Assembly: GCF_009906955.1 (NCBI RefSeq)
Contig: NZ_CP047656.1
Span: forward strand, 4,091,001-4,155,000
Direction: 5' to 3'
From: Paraglaciecola mesophila
Lineage (GTDB): Bacteria > Pseudomonadota > Gammaproteobacteria > Enterobacterales > Alteromonadaceae
Length of the DNA: 64,000 bases
Shown piece by piece: positions 52,539 to 61,015 of the stretch. Position 1 is the stretch's first letter, and each line of letters opens with the position of its first letter. The notes beneath the pieces were generated by a model. That model did not search any database. It saw nothing but the letters and a program-made list of their open reading frames with translations, and was not told the origin of the DNA. The position numbers were made by a program, and so were the translations under genes.

Positions 52539-53072
52539 TTGCAGGAAACTCAAGCGACGCAAAACAAGCAAGCGGTTAATCAGACCTCGTTAGATCTTGA
52601 ATTTAGCGGAGCGCTTAACCGTGCGTCACAGCAAGGGGGAAAATTCGCTTTACTGTTATCTATGCTGCAGCAAGATATATTAGCTCGCCCGCGAATTGGC
52701 TCGGTAAACACTGAAACCAGCGGGGTCGAAGAGGAGATTACCTCATATTACCCAGAAAGCCAGTTACAAGCCCATGCCCAAGACTGGCTTTTGGCCGATA
52801 CCACGACTGAGATTCTGCATGCCGATGGCATTCGTAGTGCTCAGTTGTGGTTGGCGATGCACCCGCAACCATTGTCGTTGCATAATGATGCGTTTCATAT
52901 CGATGATGATATTGTCGAAAATTGTGATATGTATACTCAGAATCGATATGCGGCTCATTCAGCTGGGTATGCAAACACCAGTGAAAGTAATGGCCATGAT
53001 AATGAAATAACGGTAGATGAAACGGGTATATTTGATTTACTAGAAGAGATTGGCCTGCAAATGCAGGCCTAA
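52539..53072 (+). CDS. VC2046/SO_2500-like conserved protein
   Basis: A 177-residue cytoplasmic protein. The N-terminal LEFSGALNRASQQGGKFALL and LLSMLQQDIL resemble a small uncharacterised gammaproteobacterial family (VC2046/SO_2500); the match is from memory. The middle (AQDWLLADTTTEILHADGI) and the acidic, low-complexity C-terminus add little. The start is uncertain: TTG at 52539 is the only in-frame candidate before Met42, yet the ribosome-binding sequence AGG is too close. It follows the M23 gene after 194 bases. A perfect hairpin is encoded in its last codons. Confidence 0.55.
   Translation: MQETQATQNKQAVNQTSLDLEFSGALNRASQQGGKFALLLSMLQQDILARPRIGSVNTETSGVEEEITSYYPESQLQAHAQDWLLADTTTEILHADGIRSAQLWLAMHPQPLSLHNDAFHIDDDIVENCDMYTQNRYAAHSAGYANTSESNGHDNEITVDETGIFDLLEEIGLQMQA
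53052..53069. other. Hairpin at the 3' end of the preceding CDS
   Basis: GGCCTGCA (53052-53059) and TGCAGGCC (53062-53069) form a perfect stem overlapping the last six codons, just before the TAA stop. A weak T-run (GTTTTAATT) begins about 20 bases later, so it could stabilise the mRNA end or act as a poor terminator between two convergent genes. Confidence 0.5.
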
Positions 53073-53087
53073 TTGGTGAAGTTTTAA

Positions 53088-54017
53088 TTAACCATCTCGA
53101 TTAATTTTCTGCGTAACTTCTTGCAATACCTCGTCCGCTTTATCTGTGGGAATTTGGCAAGTACCGGCGTTCTCGTGTCCGCCGCCACCATATTTTAAGC
53201 ACACTTCACCAATATTAGTGTTGGAGCTTTTGTTCAATATAGACTTGCCGATCGCTAGCACCACGTTTTGCTTTTGGAATCCCCACATTTTATGAATAGA
53301 AATATTACACTCAGGGAATAGGGCATAAATCATGAAACGGTTGGTGGCGTAGATAGGCTCTTCGTCCTTTAAATCTAAAATCACTAAGTTATCTTTTACC
53401 GTCGCACAGCGTTTAATTTGTTCAATTGCAAGTGGACGATGCTCTTGGTAGATTTTGATACGCTCTTGTACGTCAGGAAGCTGAATAATTTCATCAACGC
53501 TAAGGTCTAAACAACAGTCGATCAGCTCCATCATCAAATTGTAATTAGAAATTGTGAACTCTCGGAAACGTCCTAGACCCGTGCGTGCATCCATTAAAAA
53601 GTTCATTAAGTCCCAGCCTTGAGGATCTAACACTTCTTGCTGGTTAAAGTTGGCTGAATCCCCCTTATCGACAGCATCCATCAACTCATCAGTAATTTTC
53701 GGAAACTTGCTCTTACCGCCGTAGTAATCATATACCACGCGAGCCGCAGAGGGGGCCGATGGGTCAATGACATGATTGTCATGAGCTTCGTTTCGCATGG
53801 TTTCACTGTGATGGTGATCGAAGCACATGTGGCAACCTGAAACATAAGGTAGGTTAGTAAGAATGTCCCTAGGACCTACCTCAATCTTGCCATCTTGCAT
53901 GTCTTTAGGGTGAACGAATTTAATATCGTCAATCATGTTCATATCTTTCAGCAAAGCGGCACATACTAAGCCGTCAAAGTCGCTGCGGGTGATGAGTCGA
54001 AAAGTACTGTTTGACAT
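53088..54017 (-). CDS. DHH-family phosphoesterase
   Basis: A 309-residue DHH phosphoesterase. Metal-binding motifs are intact: TRSDFDGLVCAALL, CFDHHHSETMR (DHH with an extra His) and the C-terminal GGGGHENAGTC (DHHA1-like loop). Related enzymes act on exopolyphosphate, nanoRNA or cyclic dinucleotides; the exact substrate cannot be read from sequence. No signal peptide is present. It is monocistronic, converges on the VC2046-like gene, and has a 391-base gap upstream that contains an unexplained terminator. The next gene upstream makes and degrades cyclic-di-GMP, so a link to pGpG turnover is possible. Confidence 0.85.
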   Translation of the reverse strand: MSNSTFRLITRSDFDGLVCAALLKDMNMIDDIKFVHPKDMQDGKIEVGPRDILTNLPYVSGCHMCFDHHHSETMRNEAHDNHVIDPSAPSAARVVYDYYGGKSKFPKITDELMDAVDKGDSANFNQQEVLDPQGWDLMNFLMDARTGLGRFREFTISNYNLMMELIDCCLDLSVDEIIQLPDVQERIKIYQEHRPLAIEQIKRCATVKDNLVILDLKDEEPIYATNRFMIYALFPECNISIHKMWGFQKQNVVLAIGKSILNKSSNTNIGEVCLKYGGGGHENAGTCQIPTDKADEVLQEVTQKINRDG

Positions 54018-54408
54018 AATGCTCTCTTGGTTGTGGATGGGAGAGATAAAAACGTATTTTCATTTCTCTCGATGATATCGAATTGGGCGAAAATTCAATT
54101 ACTTTGTATGCAATCAGTCTAAAACGTAACAGCAGATTATTCAAAAAGTAAATCTATGAAAAGTATTGATATTTAGTCTAATACAGAGATAAGTCTTTCT
54201 TACTGTAGGTAAAAAAATTACGTTATTGAAGACTGGATTTGGATAATTAAATCTTCATTATAAAAATTTTTTAAATTCAATTAAACTTTTTGCCTATTTT
54301 TAGCGACTAACATTTGGACAGCCTAGTGAACTGTCGTATTATCCCCGGCCGCAGCATGTTTCACATGTCGCGGCTTTTTCCTTTGTGTCCATGCGTAACA
54401 CGCATTAT
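54018..54408. other. 391-bp gap with promoter-like sequence and orphan terminator
   Basis: No protein gene is supported. It contains the DHH phosphoesterase promoter side and, near the right end, a plus-strand promoter-like pair and a strong plus-strand terminator (see the separate entry). The rest is AT-rich without recognisable structure. Confidence 0.5.
54348..54379 (+). terminator. Orphan plus-strand terminator; possible small RNA end
   Basis: GCCGC (54348-54352) and GCGGC (54370-54374), with an inner pair CATGT/ACATG around TTC, form a long stem followed by five Ts on the plus strand. No plus-strand gene lies upstream for more than 1.2 kb. A promoter-like pair, TGGACA (54315-54320) and TATTAT (54337-54342) with a 16-base spacer, lies immediately before it. 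On the minus strand there is no T-run, so it does not serve the neighbouring genes. Confidence 0.65.
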
Positions 54409-56409
54409 TTAGCGTAATTCACTTGGGCGGTTAAAATGATACCCCTGAGCAAAATCCACTCCTAGTTTCGTTAAAGCGTCCACGGTTTTTTCGTTTTCGA
54501 CGAATTCGGCAATAATTTCTTGATTGGCTGCTTTGGCTATCTCGCAAATAGATTTTACTGTGGTGTAATCTAGCGGGTTATCCATCATATTTGCGATGAT
54601 TGTACCGTCGATTTTAATTTTCTCCGTGGGCAGCTCTCTAAGATAAGCATAAGAAGAATGGCCACTACCAAAATCATCTAAGGCAAAGCAACAGCCTAGT
54701 TTTTTTATGTTTTCGATAAAAAGTTTAGCGCGCTTTATATTGGCGATAGCCACCGTCTCAGTCACTTCAAAGCATAATTTATTGGCGGGGATCCCGCCTT
54801 TTATCACCTTGTCGATAATGAAGGTTTCTAATTCGTGATCATTCATAGAATGACCGGATAAATTGATAAAAATCATCGCGGTATTTTCAAGTTGAGCTTG
54901 GTTTTGACGAAAATGCGCGAAAACGGCGCTGACTACCCAAGTATCAATTTGGCTTGTTAATCGGTAGCGTTCAGCGATGGGCAAGAAGCTCGCAGGGCTA
55001 ATGATCTTTCCATCCATCCCTTTCATGCGCAGCAATACTTCAAAATAGCGCCCAACCTGTGTATTTTGTAACGGCATAATATCTTGTTTATAGAGGATAA
55101 ATTGGTCATTTTTTAAGGCGTTATTGATTTGATGAACGGATAGAATATCGTGTTGTTTGAGATTGACCTGCTCTTGGCTTGCATCGTATAGACGCACGGT
55201 ATTGCGGCCTTCACTTTTTGCTAAACCACAGGCAACATCCGCAGCATTGAGTAAATCTGTCGTGCTGTTATTCTTTACTTTTGGGGCGACGCCGATACTA
55301 GCGCTTAGATGAAAGGTTTCCCCTTCCCAATGGTAAGTTAGGTTACGTATATTTTCTTTGATATTGTTTGCAATTTGTAGGGCCTTCTCGAAAGGACAAT
55401 CTAATATGAGAATGGCAAACTCATCTCCCCCGAGCCGTGCGACAATATCATTGCTGCGTACATTACTTTTTAAAATACGTGCAACACTAACAAGGATCTC
55501 ATCTCCCGCTGCATGGCCGCATGTATCATTAATTGTTTTAAAATAATCTAAATCGATAAAACATAAAAAGTAGTTTTGCTTGTTGTCGTGAATGACTTGT
55601 TTTAGGTTGCGCTCGAACGCACGCCTATTTTGTAACTCTGTTAACGGATCGTGTGACGCTTGATGAAATAAGGTCTCTGTTAAGTGTTTAAAATCGTTGC
55701 TTAACTCTAATATTTCAGTGGGGGCTCGCCTAGTCGCCTCAAAATCATGACCTGAAAGTGCTCGATGAGATGAATAAATCAAACCATTTAACGGCTTACA
55801 TATTCTGCTGTTAGCCCACCACCATAGGGCGATTATGGCCAGAAAGAAACCGATTCTGGTGAACCAACTGACTTCTTCCATTCGCTGTTTTTCCGCCTGC
55901 AAAAAACGGGCTTCGTCATCTATTGTATTGTTGGTTTCCTGCGTTAAAAACTGGATGTTTCGCGAAAGTAAGAGGCTGACTGGATCATATTGCTCTAGTA
56001 ATTGAGCTAGACTTTGCTGCAGATCACTGGAGGGCAGGTCTAACACTTTGTCTAATACATTGTTGATACCCACCACCAAAGCCTTAGACTCAGATATCTT
56101 TTTTGATAAGGGCGGGAAACGGTTATGGTCGTGCATTTGAGAAAGTTCATTAATGAGGTATTCCCCCATATTTTTAGCGCCAAAAATCAGATAAGTGTTA
56201 CCTGAGCCGATAACAAGGTCCGCGGAAACTAAGAATTGTGACGTGGTGTTTTCTATCCGTTGAAGATCTTTTTGCCACAACAAACTTTCATTGTGTTCAC
56301 TCTCTAGCGTTTGCACGCTGTTAAAGCGATAGGCTAAGACTTGCTCTAATATATAAGCGCCCAGCAAACATGCGCAAACCAACAAGGCTAGGTAACTTCT
56401 TATTCTCAT
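54409..56409 (-). CDS. Membrane GGDEF-EAL cyclic-di-GMP enzyme with periplasmic sensor
   Basis: About 666 residues from the ATG at 56409 (GAGG seven bases upstream; an earlier TTG is not needed). TM1 at ~5-25, a periplasmic helical sensor (~26-180), TM2 (~183-200), a linker, a GGDEF domain (motif ARLGGDEFAILI near residue 327, with the RxxD inhibitory site RSND five residues before) and an EAL domain (EVLL in place of EALL, FINLSG, FEVTETVAI, DDFGSGHSS, EKIKID, AEFVENEKT, QGYHFNRP). Both active sites look intact, so it may synthesise and degrade cyclic-di-GMP. Last gene of an operon with a barrel and a periplasmic protein. Confidence 0.93.
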   Translation of the reverse strand: MRIRSYLALLVCACLLGAYILEQVLAYRFNSVQTLESEHNESLLWQKDLQRIENTTSQFLVSADLVIGSGNTYLIFGAKNMGEYLINELSQMHDHNRFPPLSKKISESKALVVGINNVLDKVLDLPSSDLQQSLAQLLEQYDPVSLLLSRNIQFLTQETNNTIDDEARFLQAEKQRMEEVSWFTRIGFFLAIIALWWWANSRICKPLNGLIYSSHRALSGHDFEATRRAPTEILELSNDFKHLTETLFHQASHDPLTELQNRRAFERNLKQVIHDNKQNYFLCFIDLDYFKTINDTCGHAAGDEILVSVARILKSNVRSNDIVARLGGDEFAILILDCPFEKALQIANNIKENIRNLTYHWEGETFHLSASIGVAPKVKNNSTTDLLNAADVACGLAKSEGRNTVRLYDASQEQVNLKQHDILSVHQINNALKNDQFILYKQDIMPLQNTQVGRYFEVLLRMKGMDGKIISPASFLPIAERYRLTSQIDTWVVSAVFAHFRQNQAQLENTAMIFINLSGHSMNDHELETFIIDKVIKGGIPANKLCFEVTETVAIANIKRAKLFIENIKKLGCCFALDDFGSGHSSYAYLRELPTEKIKIDGTIIANMMDNPLDYTTVKSICEIAKAANQEIIAEFVENEKTVDALTKLGVDFAQGYHFNRPSELR

Positions 56410-56421
56410 TTTTGTCCTCAA

Positions 56422-57081
56422 TTAATGCGCTATGGCTAGATTTTGTAGATCTTTTCTCCAACTTATATCGGTAATAGCAAGGGTTTTTAGCGCAGATCGT
56501 AAGGTTAGCAATGCTAATTTAGGCGCGATAGGAAAGACTGACTCGCCATAAGCGGAAAGTGTTTCTCCATCATCACTTAATAAGCTTTTTAATTGAGAGA
56601 ATGACTTACCTTGAATTACGTGACTGATGCTTCGGGTCACTGTGTCATTGCATTGTGGACTACGGCAGCGCTGAAAATAAAAGCCTTTTAAAGTTCGATC
56701 TAAGTTGATTGCCCAAGCAATTTCAACGAGCCCCCACTTTGCCCATTCAGAACGTGCTTGTAAAAAACCTTCTGCTTGTTGGTCTTTATACAAGACGTAT
56801 AAGGTGTGCTTAGCGACTTCACTTTGATGGATAGTGAAGGGTAGCTGTTGTTTCATTTGTTCACGATCTGCTTCAGTAACATCGGTCACCACAGTTCTAA
56901 ATTGATACTCTTGGGTGTATAAAGCTTGGATAGCTGAGACGGGGTCGCGCAATGAGCAGAAGGCGGCTTGGGAGGGGAATGTTACGATGAGCATAAAGAA
57001 TGTAAGCGCAAAAAACGTCGCTAATTTTACGAAAGCTGCTTTTACCAGATCTGCTGATTTCTTTGCTTGAACGTTTGTCAT
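56422..57081 (-). CDS. Periplasmic protein of the barrel/GGDEF-EAL operon, FMN-binding-like
   Basis: A 219-residue protein with an N-terminal membrane or signal segment (LATFFALTFFMLIVTFPSQAAF). The mature part contains HTLYVLYKDQQAEGFLQARS, WGLVEIAWAINLDRTLKGFY, HVIQGKSFSQLKSLL and LALLTLRSALKTLAI, an order of strands and helices that recalls FMN-binding (RnfG-like) domains but without their SGAT covalent-flavin motif. A paired Cys motif (RCRSPQCND) is visible. This resemblance is weak and by eye. The ATG overlaps the upstream barrel gene stop (TGATG), and the GGDEF-EAL gene starts 12 bases after its end, so it may be the sensor input. Confidence 0.6.
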   Translation of the reverse strand: MTNVQAKKSADLVKAAFVKLATFFALTFFMLIVTFPSQAAFCSLRDPVSAIQALYTQEYQFRTVVTDVTEADREQMKQQLPFTIHQSEVAKHTLYVLYKDQQAEGFLQARSEWAKWGLVEIAWAINLDRTLKGFYFQRCRSPQCNDTVTRSISHVIQGKSFSQLKSLLSDDGETLSAYGESVFPIAPKLALLTLRSALKTLAITDISWRKDLQNLAIAH

Positions 57082-58097
57082 CACAATCTGTATCTCACTT
57101 GAATGCTTAAGTCAGGCTCTATATTAAGTGTCGGAGCGGCGTTTAATTTATGTTTGAACTGTGCGCTTAAGTCAAAGCCATGGGTATTTTGCCACTGCAT
57201 ACCTATCACCCAGTAACTGGCAGAATCTTTTTTACTCATCTGTTTAATGTTTTGATAACCCAGTTGCATATAACTTTTAAACTGCTCTTTGGCACCCATC
57301 CAAGCAATTTCTACGAAGCTATTTTGGGTATCATCCCCTGCTTTTTGACCAATAGATGACTCAAACATAAATTGCCACTGATAATAAAAATAGGAAGCGT
57401 CTACCCCTAACGTTTTATGCTCGGTGGTGCCTGAACCGGTCAGCACATCTCCGTAAAACCACGAAAAACCTGCGGTTATATTTTTCTGACTTGGTGTTCC
57501 AATACGACCTGAAAAAATATGCGGGTTATGGGTGCTGGTTAGTTCGTTTCCTGAGCCTCTTGTGAGTGCGATTTCATACTCTAAGTAAGGCAAAATGCCG
57601 TTAACTGACATGCCCCAATCGGCTTTAATGCCCCGATTTACAAAGGTGAATTGACGTAACGTTCCATTGGTATCTTCTTGATACTCTAGCCCATACGGAA
57701 TTTCAAAGTGCCCTAGCTTTATATTCAGCCTGCCTTGGGCTAGGGCCGTAAAATTAAAGTTGGTGATGCGCCATGTCAATTGAGTATCATCGCCATCGTC
57801 GAAGAAAAATGGCGCAGAAGACGCGTTATTCAATGACACCAAATACGGTTGAAACATCAGGGTGCCTATGTCCCTATTTTTGTGGCTAAATACCTTGTGC
57901 ACGTCAAGACCTAATGTATAAGTAAAGGCATTGTGCTGGTTATCTGTATTGTTATTAAGTCTAGCCGATGTATCAACAGACCAGCGCATATTCTCGCCTA
58001 GCAAGTTACTACCGAGGTTTTCGGCGCAAAGGAGCAAAGGTGTGAAGCTCAAAAGAAGCGCAAAAAAGTATTGTGGCTTAGGGAAACAAATCTGCAT
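57081..58097 (-). CDS. Outer-membrane beta-barrel protein, porin-like
   Basis: A 338-residue protein: signal peptide (MQICFPKPQYFFALLLSFTP... ending near LLCA-E) and alternating strands throughout, ending in Arg-Leu (SIQVRYRL) as a barrel would. Segments such as GRLNIKLGHFEIPYGLEYQE, SGRIGTPSQKNITAGFSWFY and QFMFESSIGQKAG resemble the phosphate-selective porin/alginate-type barrels. It is first in the three-gene operon and is coupled to the periplasmic gene by a TGATG overlap. It may bring in or detect the signal for the GGDEF-EAL enzyme; the ligand is unknown. Confidence 0.72.
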   Translation of the reverse strand: MQICFPKPQYFFALLLSFTPLLLCAENLGSNLLGENMRWSVDTSARLNNNTDNQHNAFTYTLGLDVHKVFSHKNRDIGTLMFQPYLVSLNNASSAPFFFDDGDDTQLTWRITNFNFTALAQGRLNIKLGHFEIPYGLEYQEDTNGTLRQFTFVNRGIKADWGMSVNGILPYLEYEIALTRGSGNELTSTHNPHIFSGRIGTPSQKNITAGFSWFYGDVLTGSGTTEHKTLGVDASYFYYQWQFMFESSIGQKAGDDTQNSFVEIAWMGAKEQFKSYMQLGYQNIKQMSKKDSASYWVIGMQWQNTHGFDLSAQFKHKLNAAPTLNIEPDLSIQVRYRL

Positions 58098-58343
58098 GAA
58101 ATACTACTTTCCTTAATATTTTACCCAAGCAAATACATGCTTTTTGATTGGAAGCTGAACCGCTTTATCTTTGTATACTTGACGCTTCTTATCTAGGTAA
58201 CGTGCACAGCATCAACTCTAGCTGGCGAACTTACTTTTTCATATTAGACATAGATATAAATCAGACTTGGCTTTATCGCCAATTTTTAGTTTTTGACTCT
58301 GCGTTTCTCACATCAAGACCATTCGTGCTTGAGTGGTACGGCA

Positions 58344-59036
58344 TTATATTTGACACAAGGTTTTAAGTTTCAGGTAGTCAATAATCGTCACTTGGCCATA
58401 GTGAACTTGAATAACTTCTTGTGCTTGCAGTTCCTGAAGTAATTTATTCACGGTTTGTCTAGAGCTGTGAAGCATTAGGGCAAGCGATTCTTGGGATATG
58501 CGCAAGGTGGTGCCATTTTCAACCGGTGCTTGATGTTCTAATCCCTCGGCTAATAGCAGAATTCGTCCACACAATTTACCTTTTAGCGATAAGCTTCCGG
58601 TTTCATCGATAAACGAAAATGTAGTGCGAATGCGTTGGCAGAGCAGGCGCATGAAATGCGGGTACAGTATTGGGTGTTCTACCAGCAGCGCTTTGAAGTC
58701 ATGGCTAGATATTTTCAATAGCTCACAGGGTGTTTCAGCATGGGCATCATGAGCTCGAGGCAAACCGTCAAACAATGATATTTCACCAAACCAATTACCA
58801 GCTTGCATCCAGGTTAAAATGAGCTCTTTGCCTTCAAGGGTTACATTACTCAAACGGACCTTACCTGACATGACGCAGTACAAACCGTCACCTAAATCAT
58901 GTTTCTGATAAACAAGTTGTCCTGTTTCAACTCTCTTTAGTTTTGCTGCCGTGACGAGTTGTTCGATAATGTCTTGCGGAAGTGATTTAAACCATGGGCT
59001 CTGACTCAGAATGGGTCTAATTGTGTCTAAATGCAT
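58344..59036 (-). CDS. Crp/Fnr-family transcriptional regulator
   Basis: About 230 residues from the ATG at 59036, the usual size of Crp/Fnr proteins; no strong ribosome-binding site is visible, and a TTG at 59114 is the longer alternative. The N-terminal cyclic-nucleotide-binding fold has VYQKHDLGDGLYCVMSGKVR and GNWFGEISLFDGLPRAHDA (a phosphate-binding-cassette-like loop); there are no Fnr-type N-terminal cysteines. The winged helix has ISQESLALMLHSSRQTVNKL, where Gln replaces the Crp Glu181. It diverges from an aldolase gene across 95 bases holding a 5-6-5 palindrome. Confidence 0.88.
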   Translation of the reverse strand: MHLDTIRPILSQSPWFKSLPQDIIEQLVTAAKLKRVETGQLVYQKHDLGDGLYCVMSGKVRLSNVTLEGKELILTWMQAGNWFGEISLFDGLPRAHDAHAETPCELLKISSHDFKALLVEHPILYPHFMRLLCQRIRTTFSFIDETGSLSLKGKLCGRILLLAEGLEHQAPVENGTTLRISQESLALMLHSSRQTVNKLLQELQAQEVIQVHYGQVTIIDYLKLKTLCQI

Positions 59037-59052
59037 AGGAATTATCTTGAAT

Positions 59053-59068
59053 TGTCGTATTAGCGACA
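59053..59068. promoter_or_regulatory. Palindromic candidate operator for the Crp/Fnr regulator
   Basis: TGTCG (59053-59057) and CGACA (59064-59068) are perfect inverted half-sites separated by six bases, the same 5-6-5 layout as Crp/Fnr sites but with TGTCG instead of TGTGA or TTGAT. It sits between the divergent regulator and aldolase genes. Confidence 0.55.
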
Positions 59069-59131
59069 GTGTGTGACTTGCCTGTAGATTAAGTTGTTGA
59101 CACAAATTTAACAATCTAAAGAAGCAAATTT

Positions 59132-59884
59132 ATGTCAGCAGTAAAGCAACAGGTTAGTGAGCAAGAGTGGAAAGCCAGAGTCGACTTAGCGGCGGCGTAT
59201 CGTATGGTGGCTCATTATGGTTGGGATGATTTGATTTTTACCCATATCTCCGCTCGTGTTCCAGGGCCAGAACATCATTTTTTGATCAACCCCTACGGTA
59301 TGATGTTTGATGAAGTAACGGCTTCTAATTTAGTTAAAGTCAATTTACATGGCGAAAAAGTCATGGAGTCTGAATATGATATAAACCCCGCAGGTTTTGT
59401 GATCCACAGTGCAGTGCATGAAGCACGCGAGGATGCGCAATGTGTTATGCATTTGCATACAACGGCTGGTATTGCAGTGTCGACGCAGAAACAAGGGCTT
59501 TTGCCTTTAAGTCAGCAATCTTTATTTGCACTGTCTTCTATGTCGTATCATGACTATGAAGGTGTTGCGTTAAATCCTGATGAGAAAAAGCGTCTGGTGG
59601 CTGATCTTGGCAATACTAATTTTATGATATTGCGCAACCACGGCTTGCTAACCTGTTCAGACTCTATCGCGGATGCTTTTTTGGGGATGTTTTTACTGCA
59701 ACGCTCATGTGAAATCCAACTACAGGCACAAGCCTCTGGTCAAGAGCTGATACCTATCCCTGAACAAATACTGGCGGGGATTCGAGCACAAGCTCAACAA
59801 GTTACTCGCTCTGCCGGAGGCGCACTAGCCTGGCCGGGCATTTTACGTCAACTTAATCGAACCAATCCAGGTTACGATCAATAA
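59132..59884 (+). CDS. Class II aldolase/adducin family protein
   Basis: A 250-residue class II aldolase/adducin-fold protein. The zinc-site His pattern is visible: TAYRMVAHYGWDDLIFTHIS, CVMHLHTTAGIAVS (His-x-His) and MILRNHGLLTC (third His). The early GMMFDEVTASNLVKVNLHG is also conserved. Members act as sugar-phosphate aldolases or decarboxylases; the substrate is unknown. It is divergent from a Crp/Fnr regulator with a palindrome between them, and its stop overlaps the start of the hydrolase gene by one base (TAATG), so the two form a likely regulated operon. Confidence 0.85.
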   Translation: MSAVKQQVSEQEWKARVDLAAAYRMVAHYGWDDLIFTHISARVPGPEHHFLINPYGMMFDEVTASNLVKVNLHGEKVMESEYDINPAGFVIHSAVHEAREDAQCVMHLHTTAGIAVSTQKQGLLPLSQQSLFALSSMSYHDYEGVALNPDEKKRLVADLGNTNFMILRNHGLLTCSDSIADAFLGMFLLQRSCEIQLQAQASGQELIPIPEQILAGIRAQAQQVTRSAGGALAWPGILRQLNRTNPGYDQ

Positions 59885-60777
59885 TGAAGCGCTTTCCCAA
59901 TGTTGAGCAGTATCAAGCGAGTGCCAGCTACGCGCAAATGGGTGAGCATAGAATCGCATACTGGACTGCTCAAGATGCTGCGGCGATAGAGAATGGTGAA
60001 CCGTGGGTTTTATTGATCCATGGCTTCCCCAGTGCAGCTTGGGATTGGCACAATCAATGGCATGTACTACGCCAAAAGTATCGCTTAGTGTGTCTCGATC
60101 TTTTGGGGTTCGGGCTGTCAGATAAACCCAATAAACACGATTACAGTTTACTCGAGCAAGCGGATATTCTCGAAACATTGATGGCGCAACTACAAATTAA
60201 GCGATGCCATATTTTAGCCCATGATTACGGTGATTCAGTGGCACAAGAGTTATTGACTCGCCATTATGAAAAGCGCTTAAATTTGAGTATTCAAAGTGTC
60301 TGTTATTTGAATGGCGGATTATTCGCTGATTGTCACCGTCCCCTGTTGACGCAAAAACTGCTCAAAAGCCCGTTGGGGCCGGTTTTAGCAAGGTTCATGA
60401 GTCAAAGCAGTTTACACCGCAGTTTTGCTAAAATATTTGGCCCTAATAGCCAGCCGGACGCGGCTCACATTGCGATCTTGTATGCTTTACTGGAATGGAA
60501 ACAGGGAAAGCGTGCGCTTCCGCATTTATTAAAATATATAGATGAGCGTAAAACTCAGGCTTCTCGCTGGATTAGTGCCATGCAACACACATCGTTGCCC
60601 CAGTGTTTTATCAATGGCGTTCATGATCCAATATCGGGCCAGCATATGTTGAAGCAGTTTGAAAACCTATTACCTCATGCGCAAACTTATGCCTTGCAAG
60701 TCGGTCATTATCCTCAACTTGAAGCGCCAAAAGTCGTTACTCAGTTATATCAGACCTTTTTACGATCACTACGCTAG
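59884..60777 (+). CDS. Alpha/beta hydrolase, haloalkane-dehalogenase/MEST-like
   Basis: A 297-residue alpha/beta hydrolase. The oxyanion region WVLLIHGFPSAAWDW is followed by the nucleophile elbow ILAHDYGDSVAQELL, where the nucleophile is Asp (as in haloalkane dehalogenases, epoxide hydrolases and eukaryotic MEST/PEG1) rather than Ser; CFINGVHDPIS carries the acid and HYPQLEAPK the His. MEST-like proteins share the HDYGD sequence. The reaction is unknown. It is coupled to the class II aldolase by a one-base overlap and controlled, I infer, by the divergent Crp/Fnr regulator. Confidence 0.82.
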   Translation: MKRFPNVEQYQASASYAQMGEHRIAYWTAQDAAAIENGEPWVLLIHGFPSAAWDWHNQWHVLRQKYRLVCLDLLGFGLSDKPNKHDYSLLEQADILETLMAQLQIKRCHILAHDYGDSVAQELLTRHYEKRLNLSIQSVCYLNGGLFADCHRPLLTQKLLKSPLGPVLARFMSQSSLHRSFAKIFGPNSQPDAAHIAILYALLEWKQGKRALPHLLKYIDERKTQASRWISAMQHTSLPQCFINGVHDPISGQHMLKQFENLLPHAQTYALQVGHYPQLEAPKVVTQLYQTFLRSLR

Positions 60778-61015
60778 ATTCAGTGTATTTCTATTTCATT
60801 ATTCTCGTGAAGACTTGTGAATTAATGCGTTGGGCAGACCAATGCTGTAGGTGTACTTCAAGTGATTAGACCATTGTCAAAACACGGCATAAAATTCTTT
60901 CTGGGCATTTAGCTTCTGGTTCCGCCGTGGCATACTTGCGCTCCTTTTTTAAGCCTGAACCTAATGCGTACTCGGGCGCAGCGATATATCGCTGGCGTAT
61001 CATGGAGCCTATCTG

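Noticed and set aside
58148..58366. 72-codon plus-strand frame between the barrel and Crp/Fnr genes
   Set aside because: No ribosome-binding site, no family features and it overlaps the end of the regulator gene.
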